Below, in pieces: positions 8,085 to 16,545 of a stretch of DNA of 47,111 nt (position 1 is the stretch's first letter; the number at the start of each line of letters is the position of its first letter). Position numbers and translations under genes: made by a program. The notes under the pieces are model-generated. The model ran no database searches. It was not told where the DNA came from and worked only from the letters and a program-made list of their open reading frames with translations. This DNA is from an uncultured Moraxella sp. (lineage in GTDB: Bacteria > Pseudomonadota > Gammaproteobacteria > Pseudomonadales > Moraxellaceae): NCBI GenBank assembly GCA_937975585.1, contig CALJUC010000291.1, positions 1 to 47,111 on the forward strand. Reading direction: 5' to 3'.

Positions 8085-9722
8085 TTATTTTTGTTCGATA
8101 GGTAGGGTCACCAAAAAGCGCGTATGACCATCCAACATATCAGTGATAATTGTGCCATGATGCGCCGTGACGATTTGTGATACCAAGGATAAACCAAGTC
8201 CAGAGCCTTTTTTCTCTTGCTGTAAACGTACAAACGGGCTAAAAATCTCCGTGCGTTTATCAACGGCAATGCCAGTACCTTGGTCAATCACTGCAATTTG
8301 AATACGTTGGTAAGTGGGTGTGCTCGGCAAGTCGGCTTTTTTACGCGCGAATATCGAGGTTTTAGATTTGGGTTTATCCGTTGTCTTATCAGCCGGTTTT
8401 TCTTGAGGCGTATCGGCTGTGTTCTCAGCTATTTTATCAGATGGTAGTTGTGGCAGGGCGATATTCTCTGGTGCTTGTCCAGTCTGACTGTCTTGCGGTT
8501 GAGGCGATAGGGTAATCAAGCTATGCTCATGGGTGGTCTGGGTATGTTTAACAGGCAAGTCAATAGCATGGCCCGCCTCATCAATAGCATAAAGTTGGAC
8601 TTCAACGGGCGGAATACCATGTAAATGCGCATTATCGAGTAAATTGCGGATAAGGTGGGTCAATAGACTGGCTTGCCCCTGAATAATGATATGCGCACCG
8701 ACAAAGGTTGCTTGCGGGTAATGTTGCACCTCACCCTTGATAAGTTCATATAGGTCGACCTGTTCCATTTTTTCAATGGCATGACCGGCATCCATACGAC
8801 TGACAAGCAGGATACTCTCAACCAAGTCATTAAGCCCTGTTAAGTCCCGATTAATGGCATCAGCGCGTTTGCTAAATTTTTCTTGCGCCTTGTCATCGAG
8901 TTGATTCGCTAACATACTCATCATCTCAATTTGTAGGCGAATACGCGTAATGGGGGTGCGAATCTCATGTGAAGCGTGAGCCAGTAACAGTTTGTTTGCA
9001 TTCATCAAGGTTTCGATGCGCTCAGCGGTTTGGTTAAACCCTCGGGCCAAAATCGCAATTTCATCTTGACCGACTGGGGTAACACGCACGCTAAAATCCC
9101 CATCACCGAGTTGGGTGATTTGGCGGCTTAATTGGTTAATACGCCAAGTCATGGTACGCGCGATAAACCACAGCATACCGGACATAATTAGCAAGAGCAG
9201 CAAAGTCCCAGTAATTAAGTTAATCGTTGGTGAAATCGGTGGACGGTTTGAGGTTTTTGACTCGTATAAGATGACGTAGCCGGATTGGCTATTGATTTGA
9301 ATCTCAATCGGACGTTTGGGGTCATCGTGGGGTAGTAAACTACTATACCAAGAAGGTTTAGGTGGTAATACCGTTGGTAAGCCACGCATTACCATAATCG
9401 CTTCTTTGGTTTGGCCATCATATAGACCAAATTTGGCATTGAGCGATTCGCTATACACCGTAAAACTACGGCGTACTAACGCGAGTAGATAGCGCGATTC
9501 AAGGTTTTGCTGTTGGGCTTGGGCATTGCGTAATTGCAACAACAAAGGGTCAAGCTGTTGGGTGACTTGACTGGCAATCACCTGATGGCGGGTATTGGCT
9601 GAGGTGTCATGCACCAAGTGGGTCAAAATCACCATAGCAAAGGCGAACAAAAACAGCGCCAACATCACGCTAGCAAACAGTTTGATAAACACACTGTCAA
9701 ATTTTAAAAGACTTTTTCGCAC
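8085..9722 (-). CDS. Envelope-stress-type sensor histidine kinase (CpxA/RstB/BfmS-like) with an expanded ATP-binding domain
   Basis: This membrane sensor kinase has TM1 at about 13-35, a periplasmic region of about 130 residues, TM2 at about 167-188, and a HAMP domain to about 240. The HisKA H-box LLAHASHEIRTPITRIRL carries phospho-acceptor H252. The ATPase domain has the N box LIRNLLDNA (N360, N364), G1 DQGTG (480-484), an F box near 494 and G2 GSGLGL (506-511). The odd part is about 90 residues (380-470) between the N and G1 boxes, rich in Q, T, P, D and K, where typical kinases have only 25-30. The regulator gene lies 99 bases upstream. The H-box resembles CpxA and RstB, and Acinetobacter BfmS is similar in length; the exact orthologue is not settled. 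Confidence 0.85.
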   Translation of the reverse strand: MRKSLLKFDSVFIKLFASVMLALFLFAFAMVILTHLVHDTSANTRHQVIASQVTQQLDPLLLQLRNAQAQQQNLESRYLLALVRRSFTVYSESLNAKFGLYDGQTKEAIMVMRGLPTVLPPKPSWYSSLLPHDDPKRPIEIQINSQSGYVILYESKTSNRPPISPTINLITGTLLLLLIMSGMLWFIARTMTWRINQLSRQITQLGDGDFSVRVTPVGQDEIAILARGFNQTAERIETLMNANKLLLAHASHEIRTPITRIRLQIEMMSMLANQLDDKAQEKFSKRADAINRDLTGLNDLVESILLVSRMDAGHAIEKMEQVDLYELIKGEVQHYPQATFVGAHIIIQGQASLLTHLIRNLLDNAHLHGIPPVEVQLYAIDEAGHAIDLPVKHTQTTHEHSLITLSPQPQDSQTGQAPENIALPQLPSDKIAENTADTPQEKPADKTTDKPKSKTSIFARKKADLPSTPTYQRIQIAVIDQGTGIAVDKRTEIFSPFVRLQQEKKGSGLGLSLVSQIVTAHHGTIITDMLDGHTRFLVTLPIEQK

Positions 9723-9752
9723 GCTGTACCCAATATCACCACAATGAACACG

Positions 9753-9809
9753 GGCCAGCGGATGCGCTGACCTGTTTATCGAGATAGTCTATAGCGGTTA
9801 AGGCTATAG
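9753..9809 (-). promoter_or_regulatory. Two hairpins in the regulator-kinase gap
   Basis: The 99-base gap holds two inverted repeats. CAGCG (9756-9760) pairs with CGCTG (9765-9769) around GATG, extended by GG/CC. CTATAGC (9789-9795) pairs with GCTATAG (9803-9809). Neither has a T-run on the minus strand, so they look more like RNA processing, stability or attenuation elements than terminators. Confidence 0.4.
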
Positions 9810-9821
9810 GTCTAGCTTTGC

Positions 9822-10556
9822 TTATACTTGATCGGTCGCAAACTGATAACCAACCCCGCGAACGGTAATAATACGTTTTGGCTGGCGAGGGTTATCCTCA
9901 ATCAAGGCACGTAACCGTGAAATATGCACGTCAATCGCGCGGTCGATATTATCGCTGCTATCATCATTTGGCATTGCATGCCATAACTGTTCACGGCTTA
10001 ACACCTTCCCAGAGTGAGTAGCAAAATAATGCAACAACTGGAATTGGTGCGTGGTTAGACGAACGGGTTGGTCATCGATGGTGACTTCATGGCTGTCTGG
10101 GTAGACTTTCAAGCGGCCAAATACCAAGTTATCTTCTTTTTGTTGATAAAGTGGCAAATCGTGACGACGCAATACCGCACGAATACGCGCCAACAATTCA
10201 CGTGGCTCGAATGGTTTAGAAATATAATCGTCCGCACCCATCTCAAGACCTAATACGCGATCCGTGGTATCACCTTTAGCAGTTAACATAATAATTGGGG
10301 TGTGAGCTAGGCAGCTGTCTTTGTTTTGGCGGATTTTTTGACACACTTGCATACCGTCCATATCCGGTAGCATTAAGTCCAAAATCACCAAATCTACTGT
10401 TTTAGCGGGATTGGATAAAAAGTCCAAACCTTCAGTCGCCGTTGGGGTATGATGAACCTCATAGTAGTTCATACCCAAGTATTCGCCAATCAAATCTGCC
10501 AAATCAGGGTCATCTTCAATCAATAAAATGTGTTTAACACTGTTATCATTATCCAT
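9822..10556 (-). CDS. OmpR/PhoB-family response regulator, CpxR-like
   Basis: This 244-residue DNA-binding regulator has a receiver domain (IEDDPDLADL acidic pocket, phosphorylation site in VILDLMLPDMDG, conserved Lys in DDYISKPF) and a C-terminal winged helix ending in RIITVRGVGYQFA. The GADDYISKPFEPRELLARIRA block is close to CpxR. The ORF starts at a TTG at 10568, but that overlaps GGAG, so ATG 10556 with a 6-base spacing is preferred. It is followed by its kinase, and a Spy/CpxP-like gene lies upstream, which supports an envelope-stress role. A terminator between that gene and this one implies its own promoter in the AT-rich 10557-10668. Confidence 0.9.
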   Translation of the reverse strand: MDNDNSVKHILLIEDDPDLADLIGEYLGMNYYEVHHTPTATEGLDFLSNPAKTVDLVILDLMLPDMDGMQVCQKIRQNKDSCLAHTPIIMLTAKGDTTDRVLGLEMGADDYISKPFEPRELLARIRAVLRRHDLPLYQQKEDNLVFGRLKVYPDSHEVTIDDQPVRLTTHQFQLLHYFATHSGKVLSREQLWHAMPNDDSSDNIDRAIDVHISRLRALIEDNPRQPKRIITVRGVGYQFATDQV

Positions 10557-10668
10557 GTAAAGCTCCAATAAGGTTAAAGTTTAAAAAATAAATGCCGAAA
10601 ATTAGATTGTCTTAAAATTTTGTTTATCTACTATGTAATTATAAATATATTGTAAGACATAAAGTACG

Positions 10669-10701
10669 AAAAAACACTGCAAACAGGGTGCTTGCAGTGT
10701 T
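10669..10701 (-). terminator. Intrinsic terminator after the Spy-like gene
   Basis: AACACTGCAA (10673-10682) pairs with TTGCAGTGTT (10692-10701) around a 9-base loop. On the minus strand the stem runs into a TTTTTT tract (10669-10674). It separates the Spy-like gene from the response regulator gene. Confidence 0.85.
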
Positions 10702-10773
10702 AATAGCAATAATATCAGCCAATTAACCAAATAAAACTGTCAATTTGGGTTAACGCCTTGCGCATTAATACTA

Positions 10774-11364
10774 TCATTTACCCTGTTTCATACCGTCCAT
10801 TGCGCCCATTCGGTGGTCATTATGCATCATACCATCGCGGCTTTCATACAATTTTAACTGTTGTTCGGGGGTTAAAATATTTATAAATTGTTGCTGTTGT
10901 TGCTGACGCAAGGTCATAAACTGCTGCATCGCATCTTGGCGTTGTTTATACAAGTTTAACAAGGTAGCTGTACTTGCACCGGCTTGCTTCTGTGCAGCGA
11001 TATTGGCATCAAGCTGTTGCATTTTGACGCGCTGTTGTTGTACTTGTGCTTGATGCTGAGCATGCAACTGTTGCACTTGAACTTGCTGCGCGGCGGTAAG
11101 ATCTAGCATCGCCATCTTATGACCCATCTCATCTTTGCCCATTTTACTCATCATACGATCATCACGCTGATTCATACCCGCGCCATCGCGTTGCATCATG
11201 CGGTCGCCATGTTGTTGGTTCATACCCGAACCATCTTTTAACATCATTGGCTTGACTGCGTCAGGCGTTTGGTTGTTGGTATTGGCACAGGCGGTTACCC
11301 CTAAAGTCAAACCTAAAACACTGGCAGTAAGTAACGCAGGTTGTTTGCGAATAGAAAAATTCAT
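10774..11364 (-). CDS. Spy/CpxP-like lipoprotein with Met/His-rich segments
   Basis: The 196-residue secreted protein has a signal peptide with a lipobox-like VTAC. A Met/Gly/Asp/His-rich stretch follows (about residues 38-85) with two imperfect copies of a GxGMNQ...DRMM unit. Then comes a Gln-rich helical core with two LTxxQ-type motifs (LTAAQQ and LTPEQQ) and a Met/His-rich tail. LTxxQ motifs mark Spy, CpxP and CnrX-like periplasmic chaperones or stress sensors. The Met/His clusters could bind copper or another soft metal; this is inference. ATG 11364 is preferred over the GTG at 11370, which overlaps GGAG. It lies upstream of a CpxR/CpxA-like pair on the same strand and has its own terminator. 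Confidence 0.8.
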   Translation of the reverse strand: MNFSIRKQPALLTASVLGLTLGVTACANTNNQTPDAVKPMMLKDGSGMNQQHGDRMMQRDGAGMNQRDDRMMSKMGKDEMGHKMAMLDLTAAQQVQVQQLHAQHQAQVQQQRVKMQQLDANIAAQKQAGASTATLLNLYKQRQDAMQQFMTLRQQQQQQFINILTPEQQLKLYESRDGMMHNDHRMGAMDGMKQGK

Positions 11365-11736
11365 AATCACTCCAAATATAGAGAAAAATGTTTATATATC
11401 AATACAAGATACAACAAACTCAACCACTAAAAACTGACTGAATACATAGGGTATCGAATTAAACACCTAACGATTAAATCTAGCTAACTGATAAACCTAC
11501 TTGATCAATAAACCGACGGACTCGTTATAAAGATAACGTTAGTTATACCATACCCCTGATATCAGTTTACCCAAAAACGTATTCTTAAGTTTTTTTAGTA
11601 TGTGGAAAATTGTAATCAATTATTGCTTCAAAAACCGCTTTTCCCTACTAGTGTAAGAAAGTAGCAAACAAGTAGGCCAAAGTTAGGCAAATCGTGCATA
11701 TTTCGTTACCAAATCTTTGGCTTACTCTTTCCTAAG
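11365..11736. other. Gene-free stretch between the RND pump and the Spy-like gene
   Basis: This 372-base AT-rich region holds no credible ORF. It must contain the promoter of the Spy-like gene (minus strand) and the 3' end of the RND transcript. The only structure seen is a short inverted repeat ATAAC/GTTAT around 11530-11545. I looked for a pair of GTAAA half-sites as in a CpxR box and found only one GTAAA, on the minus strand. Confidence 0.6.
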
Positions 11737-14700
11737 CTATTTCTTTAATAACCCAAACACGCGTTGTTTCATATCATCCAAGTAGGTGTAGATGACAGGC
11801 ACGACAATTAAGGTCAGTAGTGTTGAGGTAATCACACCGCCAATAATGGCATGTGCCATCGGTGCCTGTTGCTCAGCGCCTTCACCAATACCTAGAGCAA
11901 GCGGAATCATACCCATCACCATCGCGGCAGTTGTCATCAAAATCGGACGTAGACGGGTTTGTCCCGCTAGCATAATCGCGTCATAACGACTTTTGCCCTC
12001 GGCGAGCGCATCTTTGATAAAGTCGATAAGCAAAATCGCATTCTTACACACCAAGCCCATCAGCATGATGATACCGATGATAGAGAAGATATTTAGCGTC
12101 GAGCCGAAGATAAATAACGCGAAAAACACCCCAATCAACGACAAGGGTAGCGATGCCATAATTGCCACAGGATATAAAAAGCTATTGAACTGCGAGCCTA
12201 ACAACATATAAATAAATATAATGGCCAAGATTAATGCTGTGGTCGCATAGCCGATGGATTCTGCCATGTCTTTGTTCGACCCTTGAACATCAAAGCTATA
12301 GCCCGGTGGCAACTTCATCTGCGCTTGGATTTTGGTGATATCATCACCGATATCGCCAGCAGGACGGCCATCGGTATTGGCTTGTACCACGACTTCACGG
12401 AACAAGTCACGACGGTTAATCTGTGGCGCACCTAAACTTTCACTAAAACTGGCTACTTGTGAGAGTGGTACCAAGATAGGGCGACCAGCTTGGTCGACTT
12501 TACTGGATGATAAATACAAGGATTGAAGCTGGGCAATGCTTTGGCGCTGCTGTTCTCCGAGTCGTACGGTGACGTCAATATTGTTGCCAAGTTCATCTTT
12601 GAAAGTGGTTGCGTCATCACCGGATAACAATGGGCGCAAGGCTTGGCCGATTTGGCCAATCGATAGCCCTACATCGTTAGCGGCGACACGGTCTATATGG
12701 ACAGCGACCATCGACTTGGGCTCGGTCAAGGTGCTTTCTAAATCAACCAAACCGTCGACTGTAGACAGCCGCTGCATAAACTCATTAGACAGTCGCTGTA
12801 ATTGGTCTAAGTCATCGCCCTTGATAGAAATCATAATCGGCTTTAGCCCACCGGTTACCGCCGCAGACGCGGATGATACCGAGGTGACTTGAATGCCACC
12901 GATACGCTGAAGTTGGCTACGCATCTCACGGGTGAGTGTATTCAGGTCTTTGCTACGGTCAGCTTTTGGCACAAGATTTACGTTGATTTGGACCCGGTTA
13001 TTGCCACTATAAGCCAGTGCGTTAACCGTGGCATAGGTACTGGTCACTTCGTTAAACTGCTGCAATACCGCATTTACTTGGGCGGTTTTTTCGGTGGTAT
13101 AGTCCAAGCTTGCATTGACGGGGGTTTCAAACTTGACCTTGATTTCATTCATATCCGCTTGTGGTACAAACTCTTTACCTACCAAGCTTACCGCAAAAAA
13201 TGCCGCGACCAATGAGCCAATCGCAATCAGCATGGTGACAAAGCGATAGCGCAAGCTCCAATCAAGTACCTTGGTATATAGATGGGTGGTTTTATCCAGT
13301 AAGCGCTGAAAGCTGTTTAACAACCAAGCGATAGGATGTCTTAATAGATTGACGCGTTGGTCTAGACGCTCATGTTGGTACTTGGCTTCAGGGTCGGGCC
13401 AAATGGACGACAGCATCGGGTCTAAGGTAAAGCTGACAAACATCGATAGCAATACCGCAGTCGAAACAGTAACACCAAACTGGTAAAAAAAGCGCCCAAT
13501 AATCCCACCCATAAATGCCACCGGCAAAAATACCGCGACAATCACAAGTGTGGTGGCAAGTACGGCAAGGCCAATTTCTTGTGTACCATCGAGTGCCGCT
13601 TGGCGATGGTGCTTGCCCATGGCGACATGGCGCACGATATTCTCGCGCACCACGATGGCATCATCAATCAACAAGCCGATACACAAGGCCAACGCTAACA
13701 GCGTCATCATATTGATAGAAAAACCAAACATCCATATCGCGGCTAATGTACCTAACAGCGAGATGGGCAAGGTTAACCCAGTGATAATGGTGGAGCGCCA
13801 CGAACCCAAAAACAACCAAACGATAAATACCGCCAAAATCGCCCCTTCAATCAAAGTGCGCACGACATTGGTCAGCGAGCCACGGATACTGCGTGAACTA
13901 TCTGCAACGACTGTCATGGTCACACCAGCCGGTAAGGTTTGGCTGATTTCAGCAAGTCGTGCCTTGGTGTTGTCGACCACATCGATGACATTGGCATCCG
14001 AGGTTTTGATGATATCCATGGCGACTGCCAACTCACCATCTTGCAGTGAAGCGGATTTGGCATCGGCTTGGCCATCGATAACTTGCGCCACTTGCGATAG
14101 ATACACCGGACTGGCTAGACCATTGCTACCACGGTTTTGTGCGACAATGATTTGGTTAAATTGATTGGGCGATTGTACCAAGCCGTTGATTTGTACCACC
14201 ATCTCTTGGTTGGCTTGTTCGAGCGTACCAACGGGTAACTCCACGTTTTCGCTACGTAGTGCATTGATAACTTGATTCACCGAAACATTGTAGGCATTCA
14301 GTTGGGTGGGGTTGATGACAATGCGAACTTGGCGCTCGCGGTTGCCGAGTATATCGACACGTCCGACCCCGCTGACGGTTTGGAGTTGTTTACTCACCGT
14401 GTTATCTAGGTAAGTGGACAAATCACGCAAGGACATACTAGTGCTGCGAAAGGTCACTGATACCACGGGACTGTCTGCAGGGTTATATTGAGCAATGACC
14501 GGGTCTTGTACATCGTCGCGAAAGGTTGGGGTCACCATGGCGAGTTTATCGCGTACGTTTTGCGCGGCAACATCCGAGGAAATGTTTAGGTCAAACTGTA
14601 CAATGACTTGTGATAGACCTTGCCGTGAAATGGAGGTAACCTCTTTGACCCCGGCAATAGTGTTGACTTGGTCTTCGATTTTTCGGGTGATATCGCTTTC

Positions 14701-14877
14701 GATGACTTCTGGTGAAGCACCGGTATATGCCGTGGTGACCACAACAAACGGAAAGTCGATATCCGGAAACTCTTCAACCTGCATACGTTGGGTAGCCAAT
14801 AGCCCAACCACCAATAAAGCCAGCATCACCATTGCGGCAAAGACAGGGTTGTTAATACTAACGCGGGTAAGCCACAT
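11737..14877 (-). CDS. RND (HAE-1 type) efflux pump inner-membrane subunit
   Basis: This 1046-residue proton-driven efflux transporter belongs to the AcrB/MdtB superfamily and exports drugs or other amphiphiles from the inner membrane and periplasm. It has the N-terminal helix, two large periplasmic loops and twelve expected membrane helices. The proton-relay pair D405/D406 lies in GLLIDDAIVV (TM4), and the SGVGRVDILGNRERQVRI segment is typical of porter domain 1. AGGA precedes the ATG by 7 bases. The adaptor gene ends 9 bases upstream, so they form one operon. No TolC/OprM-type outer-membrane factor follows, so the pump probably uses one encoded elsewhere. The substrate cannot be deduced. 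Confidence 0.95.
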   Translation of the reverse strand: MWLTRVSINNPVFAAMVMLALLVVGLLATQRMQVEEFPDIDFPFVVVTTAYTGASPEVIESDITRKIEDQVNTIAGVKEVTSISRQGLSQVIVQFDLNISSDVAAQNVRDKLAMVTPTFRDDVQDPVIAQYNPADSPVVSVTFRSTSMSLRDLSTYLDNTVSKQLQTVSGVGRVDILGNRERQVRIVINPTQLNAYNVSVNQVINALRSENVELPVGTLEQANQEMVVQINGLVQSPNQFNQIIVAQNRGSNGLASPVYLSQVAQVIDGQADAKSASLQDGELAVAMDIIKTSDANVIDVVDNTKARLAEISQTLPAGVTMTVVADSSRSIRGSLTNVVRTLIEGAILAVFIVWLFLGSWRSTIITGLTLPISLLGTLAAIWMFGFSINMMTLLALALCIGLLIDDAIVVRENIVRHVAMGKHHRQAALDGTQEIGLAVLATTLVIVAVFLPVAFMGGIIGRFFYQFGVTVSTAVLLSMFVSFTLDPMLSSIWPDPEAKYQHERLDQRVNLLRHPIAWLLNSFQRLLDKTTHLYTKVLDWSLRYRFVTMLIAIGSLVAAFFAVSLVGKEFVPQADMNEIKVKFETPVNASLDYTTEKTAQVNAVLQQFNEVTSTYATVNALAYSGNNRVQINVNLVPKADRSKDLNTLTREMRSQLQRIGGIQVTSVSSASAAVTGGLKPIMISIKGDDLDQLQRLSNEFMQRLSTVDGLVDLESTLTEPKSMVAVHIDRVAANDVGLSIGQIGQALRPLLSGDDATTFKDELGNNIDVTVRLGEQQRQSIAQLQSLYLSSSKVDQAGRPILVPLSQVASFSESLGAPQINRRDLFREVVVQANTDGRPAGDIGDDITKIQAQMKLPPGYSFDVQGSNKDMAESIGYATTALILAIIFIYMLLGSQFNSFLYPVAIMASLPLSLIGVFFALFIFGSTLNIFSIIGIIMLMGLVCKNAILLIDFIKDALAEGKSRYDAIMLAGQTRLRPILMTTAAMVMGMIPLALGIGEGAEQQAPMAHAIIGGVITSTLLTLIVVPVIYTYLDDMKQRVFGLLKK

Positions 14878-14886
14878 AACAGCGTC

Positions 14887-16110
14887 CTATTTTAATACCA
14901 CTTTTTTGCCAGTATCGTTGCTGTTGAGCCGGGCAACTACCACCACTGTACCTTGTTCGATGCCTTCAACGAGGTATTGGCTATTGGCATCATCCCGGCG
15001 AATAATATGTACAGATTGTTGGCTAAGGCGTTTGTCTTTGCCCACGACCCATACCATGCCAGTGTTAGGAGCGGCATTGTCTGATGCGGTGGTTGCGGTC
15101 TTATCGGTTAAGCCCAAGCTACCTGATGTCTGAGAGGCGGGCGCGTTGGGTGAAAGTGACACCGCGGACATCGGCACCAATACGCCAACTTGAATCTGGC
15201 CGTAATCCACGTGACCTGTGGCGAATTGTCCAGCTTTGAGCGAGGTGCCATTTTGTACAGGATTTACTTTTACAAAGATTGTTAGCTGACGGGTAACAGG
15301 GTCGACTTGGGGGGCAATTCGGCTGATTTGACCGACAAAATTAGTCGGGTTATTACCCACGGTAAATGGCACAGATTGGCCGATTTGAAGTTGGTCTTGT
15401 GCTTCACTCGGCACATTGGCAGCAAACTCAAGCTGAGAGGTATCAATGATTTCCATCAAGGGTTGATTGGGCGCTACGACTTGACCGATATTGACACTGC
15501 GACTACCAACCACACCAGCACTAGGCGCGATAATGATGGTATCTTGGCTTAAACGTTGCACGGAATTAAGCTGAGCTTGACGGGCTTTGACGGCTTCTTG
15601 TTGGGCGGTGGCTTCGGCAAGACTGCGCTCATATTCAATTTGTGATACAAAGCCTTGCTCAAATAGGCGTTTGTTTTTTTGCGCAATACTGGTACTGACG
15701 CGAGCTTGGGCTTGGGCAGCCGCTAAATCAGCACGCGCTTGTGCCACTTGGTCTTGGCTATTACGGTTATCAAGTTGGATTAAGGCATCACCTTGTCTGA
15801 CCGCTTGGCCCACATCGGCAAGGACACGGATGACTTGCGCATTGACCGTAGATTGTACAGCGGTACGTTGATTGGCTTGCAAAGTGCCCGTCACTAGCAC
15901 GTTGGGCTGATAGCGCTCTGCTTTGGCAGTTATCACATCACTATCAACCAAGGCGAGTTCATCGGCTGATAAGCTAGCAGGCTGGCTTGCGCTGACTTTG
16001 TTCTTATCCGGCGTGGTCGAAGGCGTTTTGTCACAGGCAGTAAGGCCATAGCTTGCCATTAGCACGAATAGCCAACGAACGAACGCGTGAGGACGAGGAG
16101 GTAAAGCCAT
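14887..16110 (-). CDS. RND efflux periplasmic adaptor (membrane fusion lipoprotein)
   Basis: This is the periplasmic adaptor that links the RND pump to an outer-membrane channel. It has a signal peptide with lipobox LTAC, so it is probably anchored in the inner membrane by lipid. It then shows a lipoyl half-motif (VLADVGQAVRQGDALIQLD), an alpha-helical hairpin rich in Ala/Gln (about 105-165), the returning lipoyl half (IIAPSAGVVGSRSVNIGQVV) and beta-barrel and proximal domains. The frame opens at a TTG at 16119, but AGGA lies 9 bases before ATG 16110. It is transcribed with the pump gene downstream. The long divergent upstream region holds a tandem repeat that could be an operator. Confidence 0.93.
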   Translation of the reverse strand: MALPPRPHAFVRWLFVLMASYGLTACDKTPSTTPDKNKVSASQPASLSADELALVDSDVITAKAERYQPNVLVTGTLQANQRTAVQSTVNAQVIRVLADVGQAVRQGDALIQLDNRNSQDQVAQARADLAAAQAQARVSTSIAQKNKRLFEQGFVSQIEYERSLAEATAQQEAVKARQAQLNSVQRLSQDTIIIAPSAGVVGSRSVNIGQVVAPNQPLMEIIDTSQLEFAANVPSEAQDQLQIGQSVPFTVGNNPTNFVGQISRIAPQVDPVTRQLTIFVKVNPVQNGTSLKAGQFATGHVDYGQIQVGVLVPMSAVSLSPNAPASQTSGSLGLTDKTATTASDNAAPNTGMVWVVGKDKRLSQQSVHIIRRDDANSQYLVEGIEQGTVVVVARLNSNDTGKKVVLK

Positions 16111-16545
16111 GCAAATCAATCCTTTTTGCTGATGGGTAAAAAAGTTATTGCGCTATCTGAGTCATAGCAATATATGATTGAACGTTAAAAAATCCAAAGG
16201 CTAAGGGCTGCTAAAACCCTAACGATTAAACAATAGTCACAATATGAGCCACAATATGAACGCTAAAACTAGCAAAAAAACGTCCACTTGTCACGACAGT
16301 TAGGCAGACCAAAGCGTTGATTATCAAAACTTATCGTAAAAAGATTATTATAATCTGCGGGCCAACAATTGACCGCGCTAAATTGTTTGTTGAACGTAAG
16401 CTGATAATACGGTAAAAAATGTGAGGCGTTTAACCATCAGACAGTAAACTCAGAAAGTAAACATAGTCACGAAGATAGCGTGTTGAAAGCCAACCCTTTA
16501 TAATTTTGCACGTCAACACTCACAAACACGGCCAACGAGAGCACC
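16111..16545. other. Divergent intergenic region between the RND operon and the nucleosidase gene
   Basis: This 435-base region is without a gene. It contains two tandem copies of a 10-bp repeat (16238-16259), an inverted repeat AGATTA/TAATCT around TTA near 16342-16356, and a perfect TATAAT at 16499-16504. That last element is placed to be a -10 box for the nucleosidase gene starting at 16546; its -35 is poor. Promoters for both directions must lie here. Confidence 0.6.
16238..16259. repeat. Two direct copies of CACAATATGA, 12-bp period
   Basis: CACAATATGA occurs at 16238-16247 and again at 16250-16259, separated by GC. A 12-bp period is about one helical turn, so a regulator could bind both copies on one face. 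The repeat lies about 130-150 bases upstream of the RND adaptor start. Confidence 0.6.

Noticed and set aside
11365..11736. CpxR-type box upstream of the Spy-like gene
   Set aside because: Only one GTAAA half-site was found; no second copy at the expected 5-base spacing.
13550..14164. 204-codon ORF opposite the RND pump gene (and a 212-codon one at 14495-15133)
   Set aside because: Both mirror the codons of the pump and adaptor genes and encode Ser/Thr/Arg-rich sequence without domain motifs.
16483..16504. TTGAAA/TATAAT promoter for the nucleosidase gene
   Set aside because: The spacer is only 10 bases. The TATAAT alone is kept as a -10 candidate.
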